Shown: positions 1-13,775, counted from the stretch's first letter. The stretch: DNA of 64,000 bases from Setophaga petechia (GCA_024362935.1 JANCRA010000011.1:9417501-9481500), one strand, 5' to 3'. Translations and numbers: made by a program. Notes: generated by a model not told the origin, from the letters alone.

Positions 1-2416
1 GAGCAAACTCAGGAATGACTGGATATTTATGTAGATGAGAAGGTCATCCTGAGCTGCAGTAGAACCAGCAAGAAAAGAACACAGGCTGGAGGTAATTCAT
101 CAGATAAAGAAATTTATAATGGTATTAAGGTTTTAAACTTTTTGGGAATTGAGTTTTCTGTGTGTGCCAGGGATTTTCTCGCATCTTCTTGCAAAACAGA
201 GCACTGACTTCTGTTTTGCATCATTGCACTAGTCTGACAGTTGCTTCTTCGGTTTCATATCTTTAAATTTTGGGTGTTGAAGAAAGTAGTTTTACTGACA
301 TCCAAAAAGAGCTCAGATACTAAAGAGCTTTTGTGTAGACATGGCAAACCTGTGACTTAAATCATGTGGTTGAAATTTGCAATAGGCCTCAGATATCTGT
401 TGTGATCTGGCACACAGTTGCAGGAAAAGAGGGCAGAAGAGGTGTGGAGCAACAGTTGTGGAACAAAGAAGTTATTCCTGAGAGCAGTTTAACAGCTTTT
501 CTGCTAAAGAAAATTGTTTATGTTAAAATCAAGTGGAAAATCTTATGAAATGGTAATAGCTATGTCACCCTGTTGTCTATACAAAGATACATACATTGCT
601 GTTATTAGTGACTTATCCTTTGTGTTCTTGAAACCTCAGACAAACAGTGTATACCAATAGTAAATACTCCCATAATTTCTGATACAAGTTGCATGAAAAT
701 AGTTGCATCTTTTCTTGAAATAAGCAGAACATATAATAAGGAATAAACATGGCAGTTGGAACAAAACTGATTTTTACAGAATGATGAAAGAAAAACACTG
801 CTTAAAAATTCAATCATTTGGGCTCTGTGAAGGGATACCTCTCACCATTTAGGAATTCATTGGTTAAATATTTTACTAAACATAACAGACTTTAAACAGG
901 CAAAGAAACTGATAGAGTGTAGAATCTGTTAATATTATAATGAGTGGGGTGGAGGTCTGGGAGGAGAAGAGAGTGGAAATGGGGTGTTGGTGCTCCTTGT
1001 CTTCAGAAGAGGGAGGAAGGTGAGAGTGAGGGAGCCCTTGGGCTAGCAGTGTGAGTCTAATGTGTGTTTATGCCTAGAGACAGAGAAAGGAGGCAGGCTT
1101 AACCCTGAAGAGTTGAAGGCTTGAACTTCAAGAAAACGCAGTCTTCTTAAAGGAAGTTTTAACAACAACCAGCCATAGTAAGACCCAAGGCACAGAGTTT
1201 GGTAGCAGGGGAAAGTCTTTCAGCATGTAGAAGAGAGGGACACGCACATCTTAACCTCTCTTTGGGGTGTCCAAGTACCAAATGTAATGACCAGCCCATG
1301 CTTCATACTGCTTGTTGCTGTAGTTTCTCCAGACTCTCTGAAACTAATTTGTAAGCCTAAACTTCACATAATCTCCAAACCCTCAACTTTCCATACCTGT
1401 CACACAAATTGAGCTGTGAGTATCTTGACTCCCATGGCTTGCCTTGCTGCACTGGCCCAGCATGAAGCAGCTGTACGCTGTTCCTACCCACCATGTGTTT
1501 GCCAGTAAAAAAACATCTCTTGAAGCTCAGGGTTCTCATTTGCTTCCCAATAATCAATAACTGCTGGGGAGCAGGGGGAAAAGATGTTTGGGATGGTTTA
1601 GTGACTGCAATAAAAGCACCTGTGAATTGCACTGGGACCATTAAAGACCCTTTGTCCAGAATTCCTGAAGATATTTCCAGAGCTGAAAAAGTAGAAATGT
1701 GTGTTAAAGCCTCCTCTGTATTCTGTGGTACAAGTTTCTCTGGATGCAAGTAAGAATTCATTTCTTAGTATAACCCATGAAAAGGTACTTTTAAAAGGCA
1801 AGGAAATACAATAATGCAGGAAACACCACAAGCTGTGATCATAATCTAGTTTCATTTTGCCTTTATGCACAACTATTTTTCCTCCAGCTTAAAACTTTGG
1901 CATTTCCTAGTCATGGACTTTGGAGCCAAACTTTGCTAGTGTGAACCTATCTCTGGGTTGAGATATTTATGGTGATGTTGAAATCTTACTGTACTAGTGA
2001 ATGAACGGTAGCGTATTTTGCAGGAATAATGAAATCTCAGCAACATGAGACCTCAATAAAGCACATTGTTGCTAAATCTTTGCTGACTGCTGTTTTTACG
2101 TGTGAATTATAAGGTGTGCGGATAAGCAAAGTGCGAATTAATGAGGTTTTGCTGTGCTGAAATGAAACTGTGGTGGGACATGAGCTAAGAAATATGGTGT
2201 TACTTAGTATTTTGTATTCAAGAAATTATGTTTTCTGAGCAGCTGCCAGTCAGAGCATGGGTGGCTGCACTGAGGGCATCTTTACAACCATATTTTTGTA
2301 TGTATATTCCTAGGGGAGATTTTTATCCATCATTTTTATTTCCATTAACTGAAGAGAAGGTTGAACAAACTAAATCTCTATTAAGGCCTTAGAGGAATAG
2401 ACCATAAGCAGGAAGC
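1..2416. other. unique non-coding sequence, no gene seen
   Basis: AT-rich unique sequence. The longest open frame is 134 codons on the minus strand (1,357-1,761), overlapped by frames on both strands, with no recognisable domain or coding bias. A purine-rich patch lies at about 940-1,030. I see no repeat family signature here. It is most likely intronic or intergenic. Confidence 0.6.
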
Positions 2417-2458
2417 TTTCAAGAAACCCTTATCTGTTTTCAAGAAGCCCTTATCTGT
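2417..2458. repeat. two-copy 21-bp tandem duplication
   Basis: Two adjacent 21-base units (2,417-2,437 and 2,438-2,458) each read tttcaagaa(a/g)cccttatctgt and differ at one position. This is seen directly. It is probably a recent replication-slippage duplication with no evident function. Confidence 0.9.
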
Positions 2459-5214
2459 GTACTCAACTAAAGGGACTGTAGAGACGACCTACTCCCTTTT
2501 CCACTTTCCTTCTGTGGTTTGACACAGAGTGTCACCTCTGTTCCTCTCATTGCTCAGCCAGCTGCTGGCCGGTGGTGCAGCGGGGGGGCAGGAATACCTC
2601 GTGTGAAGCCATCTGATCTGCAGTGTGCTCAGCACCTCCTGAGCTGTCACTGCATTAGTTGGGCTGGTAGGTGGTGGAAGAGCTCATGACCACAAACATA
2701 CAGAACTCCTGTCAGTGTGAGAGGTTTTGTGCAGGGACCAGCCACTGGATGGAAAAACTCTTTCCAGGTGAACACAGAGGTTTAGTAACAGGTAATGATG
2801 ATGCTGCATTCTTGTACAGCTTGGAGGTGGGTTTACAGGATAACTGTTTCCCTTCCTTCTTCTCCAGGCTTTTAGTGTTGCTGGTGCTGACTGAGGTGTC
2901 TGACAGCTGCTGTGGTCACAGCCATCATCACACCAGCTTGCTCCTGTGGGTGGAGAATCCAGAGGAAATTCAGGGCCAGGTCATGAACAGCTTTCTCATC
3001 CTACCTCAATCTATCCTCTGTTCACTATTTTGCCTTTTTTATCCTCTCTTTTTCTGTGGCAAAACAAGTCATCATGTTAGTCTGCCAACCCTCCATTGCT
3101 GTCCTTACCACTTCAGCACCTGGAGACATCTGCCTGAGCTGGTGTGGAAGTTGTGGACTCATTTGGCACAGAGCACTGCATCCTATGAGCAATCTGCAAC
3201 TCCTTTCTTCCAGACTGTGTGTGAGGAGTGAAACAGATCCAGGACCAGAGCAGCTGAAGTGCATCGGTGCTTGCTTAAATATACTGGCTTAACTTTTATT
3301 TACTTATTTGCCTCTTTACAGTGGGACAACCTACCACAGCTAGAATTTTAGGTGAAGTGGGGCATGAAGCATGGGAGATGACATGAATGCTTCTGTAGAA
3401 GAACACGGGCTGAAGGAACATTCCTTCCCCAGGAGATCTTATGGAGGAACTGCTCTCCAGTTAAAAGTTTTCTGTCATCACATTTTGCATAATTTCTCAC
3501 AATATAGTGAGTCTTTGTGCAGAACTGTATAGGTTAGGCTTTAAAGGAGTCATATGATATTTTACATATGTATTTCTTTGGTTTGGATATGAGCTGTGGG
3601 GCAGTGTGGCAAATGGCTGAGGAAGTGCTGACAACTCATCTATCCTGTACAAGCATCCCTGAGAAGATTAGAGATCATCAGCCATGTTGTGCTCTTCTCC
3701 CCTTTCTACAAAATGCACATACATGAACATGCTCTTCCATGATAAATCCTACAAACTTCGTTTGGAAAGTAATTTCTCTGGCTATTTCTGTGTGAGGGTT
3801 GTTGTTTTCTGTGGAAGCAAAAGGCTGGAGGAACCTTGGTTCTAGAGAGGGAATGGGACAGTGTGAATGCCCTGGCATCTGCATTGGTGTCAGTGGGTAG
3901 CTGCACAGCTGCACAGCTGGCATAGTTCTTTGCTGGAGTAAGTTTGCAACCAGATCAGCTTTTGCATAAGCTTTTACTGGAATAAATACCATCTTTGAAT
4001 AAATGTGGTCTTCTTTTTTTTTTTTTTTCTTGCTTGTTTATATGAGCTTCTAGTTTGTTTCCTCAGCTGACAGTGGAGAACTAGTCTCAGTTTCCTATGC
4101 AGTTTTCTGTTCTCCTGTGTAGACATGGTACTACCTTCTAGGCAAGGCTATTTGGCTTTGAGATAAACATAGAAGATGAGATACTTAGTTAAGCTGGTCA
4201 CAACACTGTTTGTTGGTTGTGCTTGTCACAGTTTTTGAAGCTCAGCTGATTTTAGACAACATCCAAAACAATTATTTACTTCAAAACTGAACTACATCTA
4301 CTTCTATCAGTGTGGCCTTTTCTCACTGCTCTGCTCTGTTGATACATTGGTGAGTCCCACTTACTCTGTATTTGGATTTTAGGGGACGCAGTGTTGCTTG
4401 AAAGCAGTTTCACAGTGAGTGTGACTGGGTCAAAGTGAGCTCTGCTGAAAGGTGATTTTCCTACCCTACTCCCACACCACATTCCCATCCTATCATATCC
4501 CGTTCCATGATGTGAGCACTCTGTTTTTCCCAAGCTTCTTCTGTGCACTAGATAGCTAACAGAGCATTTCATGCACACTTTGGCTGCCATCAGTCTGTAC
4601 CCTCAGAAGACTGGCCAGATGCTGTAGCAGATTGAGCCCGAGACCATTCCTATGCATTTCTGGTCTGGACATCAAGCTAGTGCTTGAAGTAATAGAAACT
4701 CCTCAGTAAAGAATATTACTCTTTTTCTCCTTAAATTTCCGTCCCCAAACTATGAATGAGTTGTACACAGCATATCACCCTTTTTGTCTTTCTTGACAGG
4801 TCTTTTTCCTCAATGATACAAGTGCCTGTGTTGCAGAGTGTTGTCACTATGGTACACTCATCCTGTAGTAGGTAGCACCCAAACAGGTAAAGATACATTT
4901 AACAGAGAAACAGACGTGATCTCACAACATCCCAAAGCAATGAAACTGCTGCAAACTTTACCAGCCTGCCAGCACTAAATTACTTCCAATTAATTGCACA
5001 GAGCTGCAGCAGAAACGGTGAACTCCTCATACACTTTCCCTTCTCAAGCACCTCAGCTGACATGCCTTAGACAATGCTAATCAGGCATCAAAAGGCATGA
5101 GCTAGAGGCATAGAGCTTTACCAGGACCTGCACTTTCAAACAAGCATGACTCACTTGTCAAGCATGGCTCTCAGCCTGTGGAAAATCCTTCTGAGGGAAG
5201 CAGCAGCAACACCG
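2459..5214. other. unique non-coding sequence with a 186-codon chance frame
   Basis: Mostly unique sequence of slightly higher GC. The plus-strand frame 2,671-3,231 (186 codons) is among the longest in the window. Its translation is rich in Cys, Ser, His and Leu, shows no domain I know, and is overlapped by other open frames. A 15-base T run sits at 4,014-4,028. A short CTGCACAG direct repeat occurs near 3,900-3,920. No gene is supported. Confidence 0.5.
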
Positions 5215-5370
5215 CTTAGGAGACATTTAAAGTCTTCCCCAGAGACATTTAAAACTAGACTGGACAAAGCAGTAGAAAGTGTACTGCAGGAAACAATCCT
5301 GCACTGGCATGGGGTTTTGGTCTAAATGACCTAATAGGTCTTTTCTGCCTCTAATTTCTATGATTTTATG
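5215..5370 (+). mobile_element. CR1 LINE 3'-end fragment, old subfamily
   Basis: The segment matches the 3' untranslated end of CR1: a tract like actagactggacaaagc, then gcactggcatggggtt, then aatgacctaataggtc, ending with ctaatttctatgatttta. That order is the CR1 tail signature. The wording 'aatgacctaataggtc' resembles old CR1 subfamilies shared with turtles and crocodilians more than the younger avian form. Only about 155 bp remain, so the copy is strongly 5'-truncated, as is usual for CR1. It has no coding capacity. Confidence 0.8.
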
Positions 5371-6539
5371 GCTGGAAATAACTTCTAACTTAAGAGGATT
5401 TAGGTGGCAGGCATGGGCATGCGTTATTTACAGCTGAACCTGAAGTAACTGTTATATTATGGAGTGCCTGAGTAGTAGTGGTGAGTGAGGATTGAGCAGG
5501 AAAATGTTGAGAGGAATGCATGGGATTAGGCAGCAGTGGTGGAGTTGGGATAATGAGAATAGATTTCTTTGCAAAAGGGGCACTTCTAATTGGAAGATGT
5601 GTAAGAGTCCTGACTACAACAGGTACCTTTCAATACATTTTACAGTAATTTGCTAAATTGTTGGCTTTTAAAATGTTTTTGGACACTGGCAGTGGTTGTT
5701 TTGAAGGCATATAGAAAAAAATATTTAATTTTACTTTCTTTGAGAGAATATTGCAGGGCTTCCTCTGATAGAGGCTGAGCTCCCACAGCTCATAAACTCA
5801 TTTTGCATATTTGGGAGGAACTTCTAGTTAAATAGAACTTGTTGTGCCAAATTTTGACCTATTGATCCTGCTGTGGCCAAACCAGCTTGTAAATGCACAC
5901 AGAGAATGGTTTCCTCCTTTGTGCTGGTCTTCTCAGTTATTATCAGCCATTCTTGACATTTACAAGTAATTTTCACCCAGACACACTCATGGAGAAGGGT
6001 TATTTATGAATGTTTCTTTCCTTTGTGCACAGGAGTTGAGGACAGAGGGACTGCCACAATGAAGAAAATCTGTATGTGGCACAGATGCAAACATGGTCTG
6101 AGCTAAGGGATGTGCCCTGACTTTGTGATTATGGGGCCATAGCAATTACATAGCTTATTTAACCAAGTAGCATCCACTCTGGTGTCTTCATTTTCTTTAT
6201 AAAAAAAGAAAAAAGACAGCTCTCATTATCAGCTAGACATGTGGAGCTAATTACTGTGGCTTTGATGTTCTGTTTTTAACTTCCTGACTTTTATGTTATG
6301 CCTTTAAATCCTTCTGCTAAAAATGCACTTTTTATATATGTGTGGAATTGGGAAACTTTGTAATAGTTAATTGAAAAGGGAAGTATTTTGATTTCCTGTC
6401 TATTTGGGTGCACATCCACTGAGACACTCCAGCACAAGGATCCTGAAAATATATCAGGATTAACTTGAAGTAATCTTCTTAAACTTCCCCCTTTTTCTTT
6501 GCAAAGGGAGGGAGTGTGGGATCAGGATTCATGAATGGG
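5371..6539. other. unique non-coding sequence
   Basis: AT-rich sequence without long open frames. I recognise no repeat or regulatory element. Oligo-A and oligo-T runs are short. Confidence 0.6.
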
Positions 6540-6655
6540 ACTGGAACTCCAGGAGGGTAGAGTGTAGCTTGGACTCTACTGCAATCTTGGGTAAGTCATT
6601 TAACATCTATCTGCCTTAGTTTCTCTTTTTGGAAAAAATACTGCAATCTCTTCTT
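6540..6655 (+). mobile_element. MIR-type SINE fragment
   Basis: The stretch from about 6,590 reads like the MIR core and 3' part: ttgggtaagtcatttaac, then ctgccttagtttctctttt. MIR copies carry the series 'gggcaagtcacttaacctctctg...cctcagtttcctcatctg'. Several mismatches fit a very old copy. Boundaries are approximate. No function is implied. Confidence 0.55.
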
Positions 6656-8684
6656 CGGGCAACTGATGTGACTTAATTTGTGTGTGTAGAAGGTCTTATA
6701 AATCCTTAATTTAGGAAGGGAACAGAAGAATAAGTAGCCATTAATACAGTCTCACCAGAATAGATGTGTTAGCTTGCTCCTAGAATTCCCTGAAATGTTG
6801 GATTTTCCATATGTTGCAGTTTTATTGAATGGCCAATCCTCCTCTCCTTTTCTTCAGCTTCATTAACCTGTTCTGAAAGAAGAGAACAAAGAATCAATTG
6901 AAATATGTAAGACTGGAAAGTTTAACATACTATAGCACTTAACTACAGTCTGCAGAATATTTAAAGTGTGGTTCCACTCTGAAGTTGGCAAGCTGAGGCA
7001 ATACCTATGTGGAGCATTAAACCATTGGATGCTGCATTTATTCTGTGGAAATAGAATTTGCAATGCTCGATATTTATTGCCTCTCCATAATTTTTGTATG
7101 AAATTTAGTCAGCTGATAAATAAAAGGAGGTCAGTACCCAAATGTCAGCTATGTCAGCTTGTCCTGAGACTTCAAGCACGAGCTATTCTGGGTGTTGACA
7201 GCAGGGGTGGAAGTTCTGATATCTGTGTTCCTTCCTTTCCCAGAGATTCTGTACCTACCCATCTTCAAATGCAGCTCCTCTTCTGACTGCCTTCACTGGA
7301 TCTGTGCAAGGGTAAATGAACATAGCATAGCGAGCTGTTGTGTGGGTGAGACATAAGTGAAAGTTGTGTTGAAATGCCCATTTCTGGTCAGACCAAACAG
7401 AAACCGTGCCCTACCTATTACAACAGAAACCTGTAATTTTTATGTTACTTGCTTCACCCTGCAAGTTTAATGAAAATGTTGTACTTCTGCTTTTTTTTCT
7501 ACTCAGCTCAATTTTACCTGAATTTTGTCCCATTCATCTGCAGAGCTGTTGCCTTAGTATTTTTACTGCTTGTAATTCATAATCCCTTCCAGAGGCTTGG
7601 CCTGCAAAGAAAGGACCAGACATACCTGCACTGGGGAAATACTGAGTTTCAGTCAGTCTTCCAATGTGCTTCCATTGTTCAGCTACTGTCAGCTGTAGGC
7701 AGCCACAGTGGAAGAGGCACATTCATAAAAAACTATTAGAATAATTCTCTTATTGCCTTTTCTTTCTTTTCTTAGTTTGTACAGTTTGGAAATCATTATA
7801 AGCCACTCTACATGTTTATATACCTACACATTCACATTTTTTATTGGATACATAAAACCTTTCTCCCCTATGTGCATGAATCCATAAAAGCAGCATAAGG
7901 AGTGGAAAACATGACAGGTCTGGAGAATTTATGCATATAAGAATGCTGCAGCCTGGGAAAGGGAAAGAATATACAAATACTTCTTTCTCAATATATTCCA
8001 TCTATTCAGTGATCTTGATTATAGCACACACAAGAATTGGGTGACAGCTGCTTGTCCCCCATCATTCTTCAAATAGTCCACCCCATCCTCTGCCACATGG
8101 TGTGTTTATCTTGGCCATCTACCTACATCTTCAGTATTATTAGCAGTGTGATAATTTATACTCTAAACTGAAAACATTTCAATCAAAGGCAGGATCCAGT
8201 GCTATTGAAACATGTTTTGGCATCCATAGCCAGGTCAGTCCAAAATATATCTTTTATTTTTTCCTTGAAAATAATCTGGAACTCTTTTTTTTTTTTCCCC
8301 TGATTGACAACAACTCAGACAACACTGTTGTCTGTGGCTTTACAGTATTACATTTCACTGAAAACCTGACATCATCTGCTGCCAAACCTAGGATTTTCAG
8401 CAGATTGCAAGTGTTTTTAAATCAAAAACTCATTTATTCTGTGGTAAAAAGAAAAAAAAAAAGAAAAAAATAGCACATCTGTGTTGCTCGTGATTGTTTG
8501 AACCTTAATATAGCCAGTTATGTTTCTATAGGTTACAGCAATTGAGAGAGGTACTGTTTAGTATTGAATCATTTCAAAATTATGTACTGCAGAAGACACC
8601 AAAACCACTTAGGATTTTGTTTACAGTGGTGGAAGTTATTGTTCCTATAATCTCAGAAAAAGAAGGAGATGAGTTTGGAAGTTA
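6656..8684. other. unique non-coding sequence
   Basis: Contains open frames of 60-106 codons on both strands (for example 6,966-7,286 plus) that overlap each other and show no coding signature. No repeat family was recognised apart from the short T run at 8,285-8,296. Confidence 0.55.
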
Positions 8685-8825
8685 GATGTCCTTCATTTCA
8701 GTCAGATTCCAGCTCTTGCCACTGAGGAGTTCTCTGGTAGGAAATATTGGATGAATCACTTTGCCTATGACTGTGCTGCCTCATGGCTGTTCAGCAGTGT
8801 AGAAAAATGGTACTTTGTGGGCTTG
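8685..8825 (+). mobile_element. MIR-type SINE fragment
   Basis: The order of motifs follows MIR: cagattccagctcttgccact, then atgaatcactttgcc, then ctgtgctgcctca, then gtagaaaaatgg. These correspond to the MIR series of 'cccagctctgccact', 'caagtcacttaacc', 'ctgtgcctca' and 'ctgtaaaatgg'. The copy is heavily diverged and its edges are approximate. Confidence 0.45.
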
Positions 8826-10377
8826 AAAAAGAGGCAAAGTTTAATTTTCAGAGTATGATAGTAGCCTAATACCAGGTTTGGATATTTTACAGTTTCCTTC
8901 TTTGGTCTTATTTAGTATCCTTTGGTCTGTAGTCATTAAAAATTAACCAGTAAGCCTTACTGCTTTGAAATACTTTTTTCAGTGACAAAAGAAGAACAGC
9001 AACTATTGCCTAAATGTCTTTGAAATGCTCCTGCAGTCCTCTCAAGGAGATTGTCACATTCAAAGTTTGTTATTGCTGATGTAAATTCTGTGCAGATATG
9101 CCTCAATGTTCAAGAATAAACATCTTTGATAGATTTAGGTTTAGTTATCTTGATTGACAAAGTGAAACAAGATCCACAGAGATGTGAAAATGCTGTGACT
9201 ACGCTACAGGGTCCTGTGGGTAAATCCCTTCCTTAAAATGCTAATTGTTCTTCTGGTATGAGACTTTACAAAGAGCAATAGCTTATCTTCTGATGGAAAA
9301 ACCAGCTTTTAGATCAAATAACTTCCCAGAAGCTGAATACAGAAGCCTGGACAAACCTTTTGGCGGGGACTCTCATGTTCCTGTACTCTTCCTTAAGGAA
9401 GTCAGATTTTCTGGTTTCAATATTTTCTCCTTCCAAATTTCCAGACTCAAAACGTTTATGGTTCTGAATATTCCAGATCATCTGAAATGGGTTTAAAGAG
9501 CAGATTGGGGAATGGAGCAGATTAGGACAAGCAATCTCTTGTCCCGCAGAACAACCTTTCAGCATTCTCTGTTTCTGAAGCCATTCAACACACAAAAAAT
9601 TGCATCACTTTAACTCTTTTCAGCCTAACACAGTTGAAAAAGTTGTAATGCTGTGAAGTCCTTGGCAGGCAGATTCTAAGAGTTCCAAGAATGGTTCCTA
9701 TTAATATAAGTGATAGAAATAAAATCTGGTTGGTTTTGCTAACCTATTAAAAAAAAAAGAAATTAAGCACACAATGCATTTGTATGTGTGTGTGTCTTTT
9801 GAAATTATTTCTGCTTTTGCTAAATTGCCTAAAAATAAAGTAGCTTAGTGGGTTTAGATGTTACATAAATAGAATAAAATTTTTAGGTAGACAAGTTTTA
9901 AAATAAGACAAATACAAACTCTTTAAAAAGTGTCCAAATAATTTAAAAACTTTTTTGCTTTCTCCATGTTGTTTTTCTACATCTCTGCTTTTTACAGGAT
10001 CTTAAATGTGAAAGGTACAAATTTTTGCAGTAATCTTTGCTGAATAAAGACATTATATTATTGGAAGAGTTTAATTGAAAGATGGGTTAATCGTAAGTTT
10101 TTAAAATGATTCATTCAAGCTTTTTTCTATTGTCAGATGTGGTTTGAAAAATTCTTACTTCTGCTTATGATATTTTTCTGAACCAGAGGCAACCAACCAA
10201 ACAACATAGGAAATTCAAATTAAATACAGTATTAATTTCATGCTTCTGAGAGATGGCTGGAGATTGGAAAGAGGAAAGTTTTCTTTTAATGTTGGATTTG
10301 TTATAGTTCTATCAAATATTTTGGTTTCAAAGGGAGGAATGGAAGGAGGAGCACATTTTTTTGCACTTTAGCTCCTT
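8826..10377. other. unique AT-rich non-coding sequence
   Basis: Low-GC sequence with many short A and T runs and a brief TG run near 9,785. No gene, repeat family or RNA gene was recognised. Confidence 0.6.
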
Positions 10378-10413
10378 TAATAATTATAATAATAGTAATA
10401 ATAATTAGTAATA
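10378..10413. repeat. imperfect (TAA)n microsatellite
   Basis: A run of taa/taat units interrupted by ttata and gta. It is low-complexity sequence, likely variable in length. Confidence 0.85.
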
Positions 10414-12649
10414 TTTGAGCTCCCTGTCATTACATACCAGTGAAGGTGGAATTAAAGAGACAAGTATAAACACTGTGCTGTATGTATCTGATGCAGGTTT
10501 GCTGAGAGAACTGCTGAGTAGTCACTCCCTTGCTGGCACTGGCCAAGGTGGTACTGGCTGCAGGAGAATGGAACATGATTTTAGCCATATAAGAGCCCCA
10601 TGTCTCCCCTCCTACACCATTTCTGAGCTTCTCATTTTGTATGGGATGGGTCTGCCTCAGCTGATCACTCATTGGTGGAGGAGCTGCCTTGCATCCCCTC
10701 ACTCTGTATATGGATTTTCATTGTGTGAGAGAACAGAGAGGAAAAAAATACATGTGTGTGTTCAGGCCATGTTGATTGATTGTTCCTTAGCTATGAAACA
10801 ATTTTCTGTACCAATTATGTCTTTGCGGATGACAGAAGCCATTTACTCTAATGACCATAATAATTAATTTTCATTATAAATCAGATTAGTTAATGATGCT
10901 GAAGTCTACATTCTTCACAGAACTAAAGCACAGTATTTTACACAAGCTCTCTGAACATATAATTTGCTATATAAGGCACCACTTTAGAGATCTTTGAGTC
11001 AATAAAAGCAGCACTGACTGTCTTTGACCTCCAAGATTCAGTAGGAACACCTACTGTCCCAATGTCAGGTCCTTGCTGATGGCTTTCCATTTCCAGCCAC
11101 GAGCACAAAGCAGCCAAGGCTGAAGATTCACTGGTTTTGTAGCATGTTCGTGGTCAAAATTACTTAAACCATTGGGTTTTTTTCCTTCCCTGTAAAAAGT
11201 TATGACAGAGCAAACAGTATTCTGGGAAGAAGGTAGTGCTTTTTGTTTTATTTCCAGAATAATATTCTTGCTGGATTTTTCTAAACTTTTGGTCCTGTGG
11301 TCTCTTTAATACACATAAAGACCATCTGTAAAATATCTAAGTGGGTAGTGAGTGAACAATCAAAACATAGGATATGTTATATTTGTATTTTTACCATTTA
11401 TTCTTTTGCAGTAGACAACCTATGAAGTTCAGAAAATTCACAGGCTTCTTCAATGAAGAAAGGTAAGAGATGTTCTCTACAACAATTTTGCAGAAAAGCT
11501 CTATTTATTAGTTCAGGCCATAAAACTACAAAAACTGGTCAAATACCTCACTGATATATTTATTTTTTCCCATTCTTAAGGTTTGTGTGTTGAGATGAAT
11601 TTACTTTTTTAATAATTATAAGTATGCAGTGAAGGCTTTTGATGATTTTAATTTAGGATATTAGACCATCCATTATTTTTGGTGTGAAATGGGCCACCAT
11701 CTGATATGGTGCTCTTGTATAACTGAATGCTTCTAGTCATGCAAAACATTGTCAAAGCACAGACTAACAAACTACAGTAGGTGATGAATATACAGTGAAT
11801 TATCTGGTTTGCACATAGGTGCAGGGGAAGCAAAGCCTTGTACATGCAGCCAAAGCCAGTGTGTCTTTCTGGTGGGCTCAATAAACATACTTTGGGGTGC
11901 CATTCTGTCCGTGGGCTTCTCCAAAGGAATTGTATTGGGTCAAAATAAAACTAAATTAAACAAAAGCAAAAGAGTTAGAAAGGAGAGAGGGGGAACAGAA
12001 ACTGAAGAACTGTAAGAAAGATCAACTGTAAGAATTGATATGTGTAAGAATTGATAGACTCACATTTTTGACTATATGTTCCCAGAAAGGTAAAAAAAAG
12101 AGAGGAGGAAGTTGATACCCAGGTTGGAAAACTAGACAAGGAAGAAAAAGAAGGTAAAGTGGGGATTGTATAGCCAATATGAAGAGGAGTTAAGAATCAT
12201 TTTTACTAGATAAGATGCAGCTGTTCAGAGTATAGAGATGACCTGACAAATCCATGTCTGACCAAGAGAAACTGGAAAGCATTTTTTCATTAAATTGTGT
12301 CTCATTTCTATTCTTGTCATTAGCACATAACTGATTAAAATAATGTTATATGAGCTGGCACAGCCTTGTCAGTTCCTTTTTGTACAATATTGTTAAATGT
12401 GGTGCTCTTCTCCAGCAATAACCTAGTCACATCCAGCTCCTAGGTTAATTTATAGACTTAATTTTTAATCCATGTATTCCATTAAAATAGAATTTGTTAA
12501 AAGAACATCACTGTCAGGATGGTGGTATATTTTCTATATTATAGCACTGCATTTAGACTGAAAATATTGGACTACTTAAGTGTCCTATTGTCTCAGATAT
12601 CTTCAAAAAGGGAGAAGAGTTAAAATAATACCACACTGCTGCTCTGTAA
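10414..12649. other. unique non-coding sequence
   Basis: A 150-codon plus-strand frame (10,415-10,867) lies here but is overlapped by a minus-strand frame and has no recognisable domain. The motif gtaagaattgata occurs twice around 12,030-12,055. I see nothing supportable as a gene. Confidence 0.55.
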
Positions 12650-12885
12650 AGGTCGATGGTACTGTGTCATGAGGGAGCTGCAGGGAATGCAAACATTTTC
12701 CAGCCTGGGCACGATGAGATTGCAGCACTGCTGGCTCTGCTCCAGAGCTGTTGCCTCTCCTGGGGCACCAGGACCAGCACTTGCCCCAGGGGGAAGGGAG
12801 CAGAGACTCCTGCAGGTGCAGCCAGCCCGGGGGACAGGGCAGGTATGCATCTGCTCAGGCAATCTGGAAAACCTCCTCTTACATT
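12650..12885. other. local GC-rich patch
   Basis: This roughly 235-bp patch is clearly richer in G and C than its flanks (runs such as ccccaggggg and agcccggggg) and is open in several frames on both strands, including part of a 154-codon minus frame. The simultaneous openness reflects the scarcity of A/T-rich stop codons rather than coding. No motif identifies it as an exon or a repeat family. Confidence 0.5.
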
Positions 12886-13649
12886 TTAACTTAATTCCCT
12901 TTTTTATATAAAAAAATTGGTTTTGAGTTGCTAATTTTAGCCCCCAAATATTTTGCTGGCCTGCAGTTGGGAAGTGGTTTCTTAAATAAAATGAAAAAAA
13001 ATAAAGTGAGGAATGTAAAGACATAAAGTAAGCTTGATTGATTTTACCAATGTTTAGTTTCAAATACAGTAAGGGCCCTGCCATAGCTACTAAAGAAGAT
13101 ACAGCTTTTGAGAGATCTACTTTTAAATTTGTATCTGAAGGAACAAAGTTGATTCGATAATGTCTCCCTATGTTCTAAAAAAAGGACTTCTGGAGGGGAT
13201 GCAGTGGAATAAGTGAATGCAAAATGCAAATTTTCACTGTAGGGGACAAGCAAAAATACGAAAGTTTTATTTCTTCCATTTCAAAACTCTCTATCCCATT
13301 TCTGTGTCTGTTTGCTTCAAATACAAACTGAGGAGTTTTCAGTTTCCTCTCTCTTTCTTCAGTAAGAAGTCAAATGTATTTTTTTGGTTTTTTTAAGAAA
13401 AAAGTGCAGTTGTTCACAAACAAAACTCACACAGCATTTGCAAATAGGAAGAAGGTCCTTAATTCTGAGCACCAAAAAATCAAAGGCAGGCTGAAGCTCA
13501 TGTCAGTGCATTCAGTATTTCAGGTTTATTTCATCTGTGGCCATTGAAGGGGTGAAATGATCCCTTTTCCCCCAGGATTTCCCCCTCTCTGCTGCACTCA
13601 TTGAGGAATGCTGTAGCCACTCAAACATCCTCTGCTGAGCTTTGGAAAT
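12886..13649. other. unique AT-rich non-coding sequence
   Basis: Poly-A and poly-T-rich sequence without recognised features. Confidence 0.6.
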
Positions 13650-13775
13650 GAGGCATACAAAAAAGGATGTTTTCAATGAGAAGGTGGATTCAAATTCTAC
13701 AGGAGTAAGTGACAGCTTGATCTGTCTGCAGCTTAGTTGCCCCATCTGTAAAATACTCTTTTATATTAACTTTGT
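13650..13775 (+). mobile_element. possible MIR-type SINE fragment
   Basis: The segment cagcttagttgccccatctgtaaaat (about 13,727-13,752) resembles the MIR '...cctcagtttccccatctgtaaaatgg' stretch. The upstream part is weaker (tggattcaaattctacagg against the MIR 'gggttcgaatcccagctc'). Divergence is high, so the call rests mainly on one motif. Confidence 0.4.

Noticed and set aside
12620..13084. 154-codon minus-strand open frame
   Set aside because: Half lies in a GC-rich patch open in several frames and half in AT-rich sequence with no coding character.
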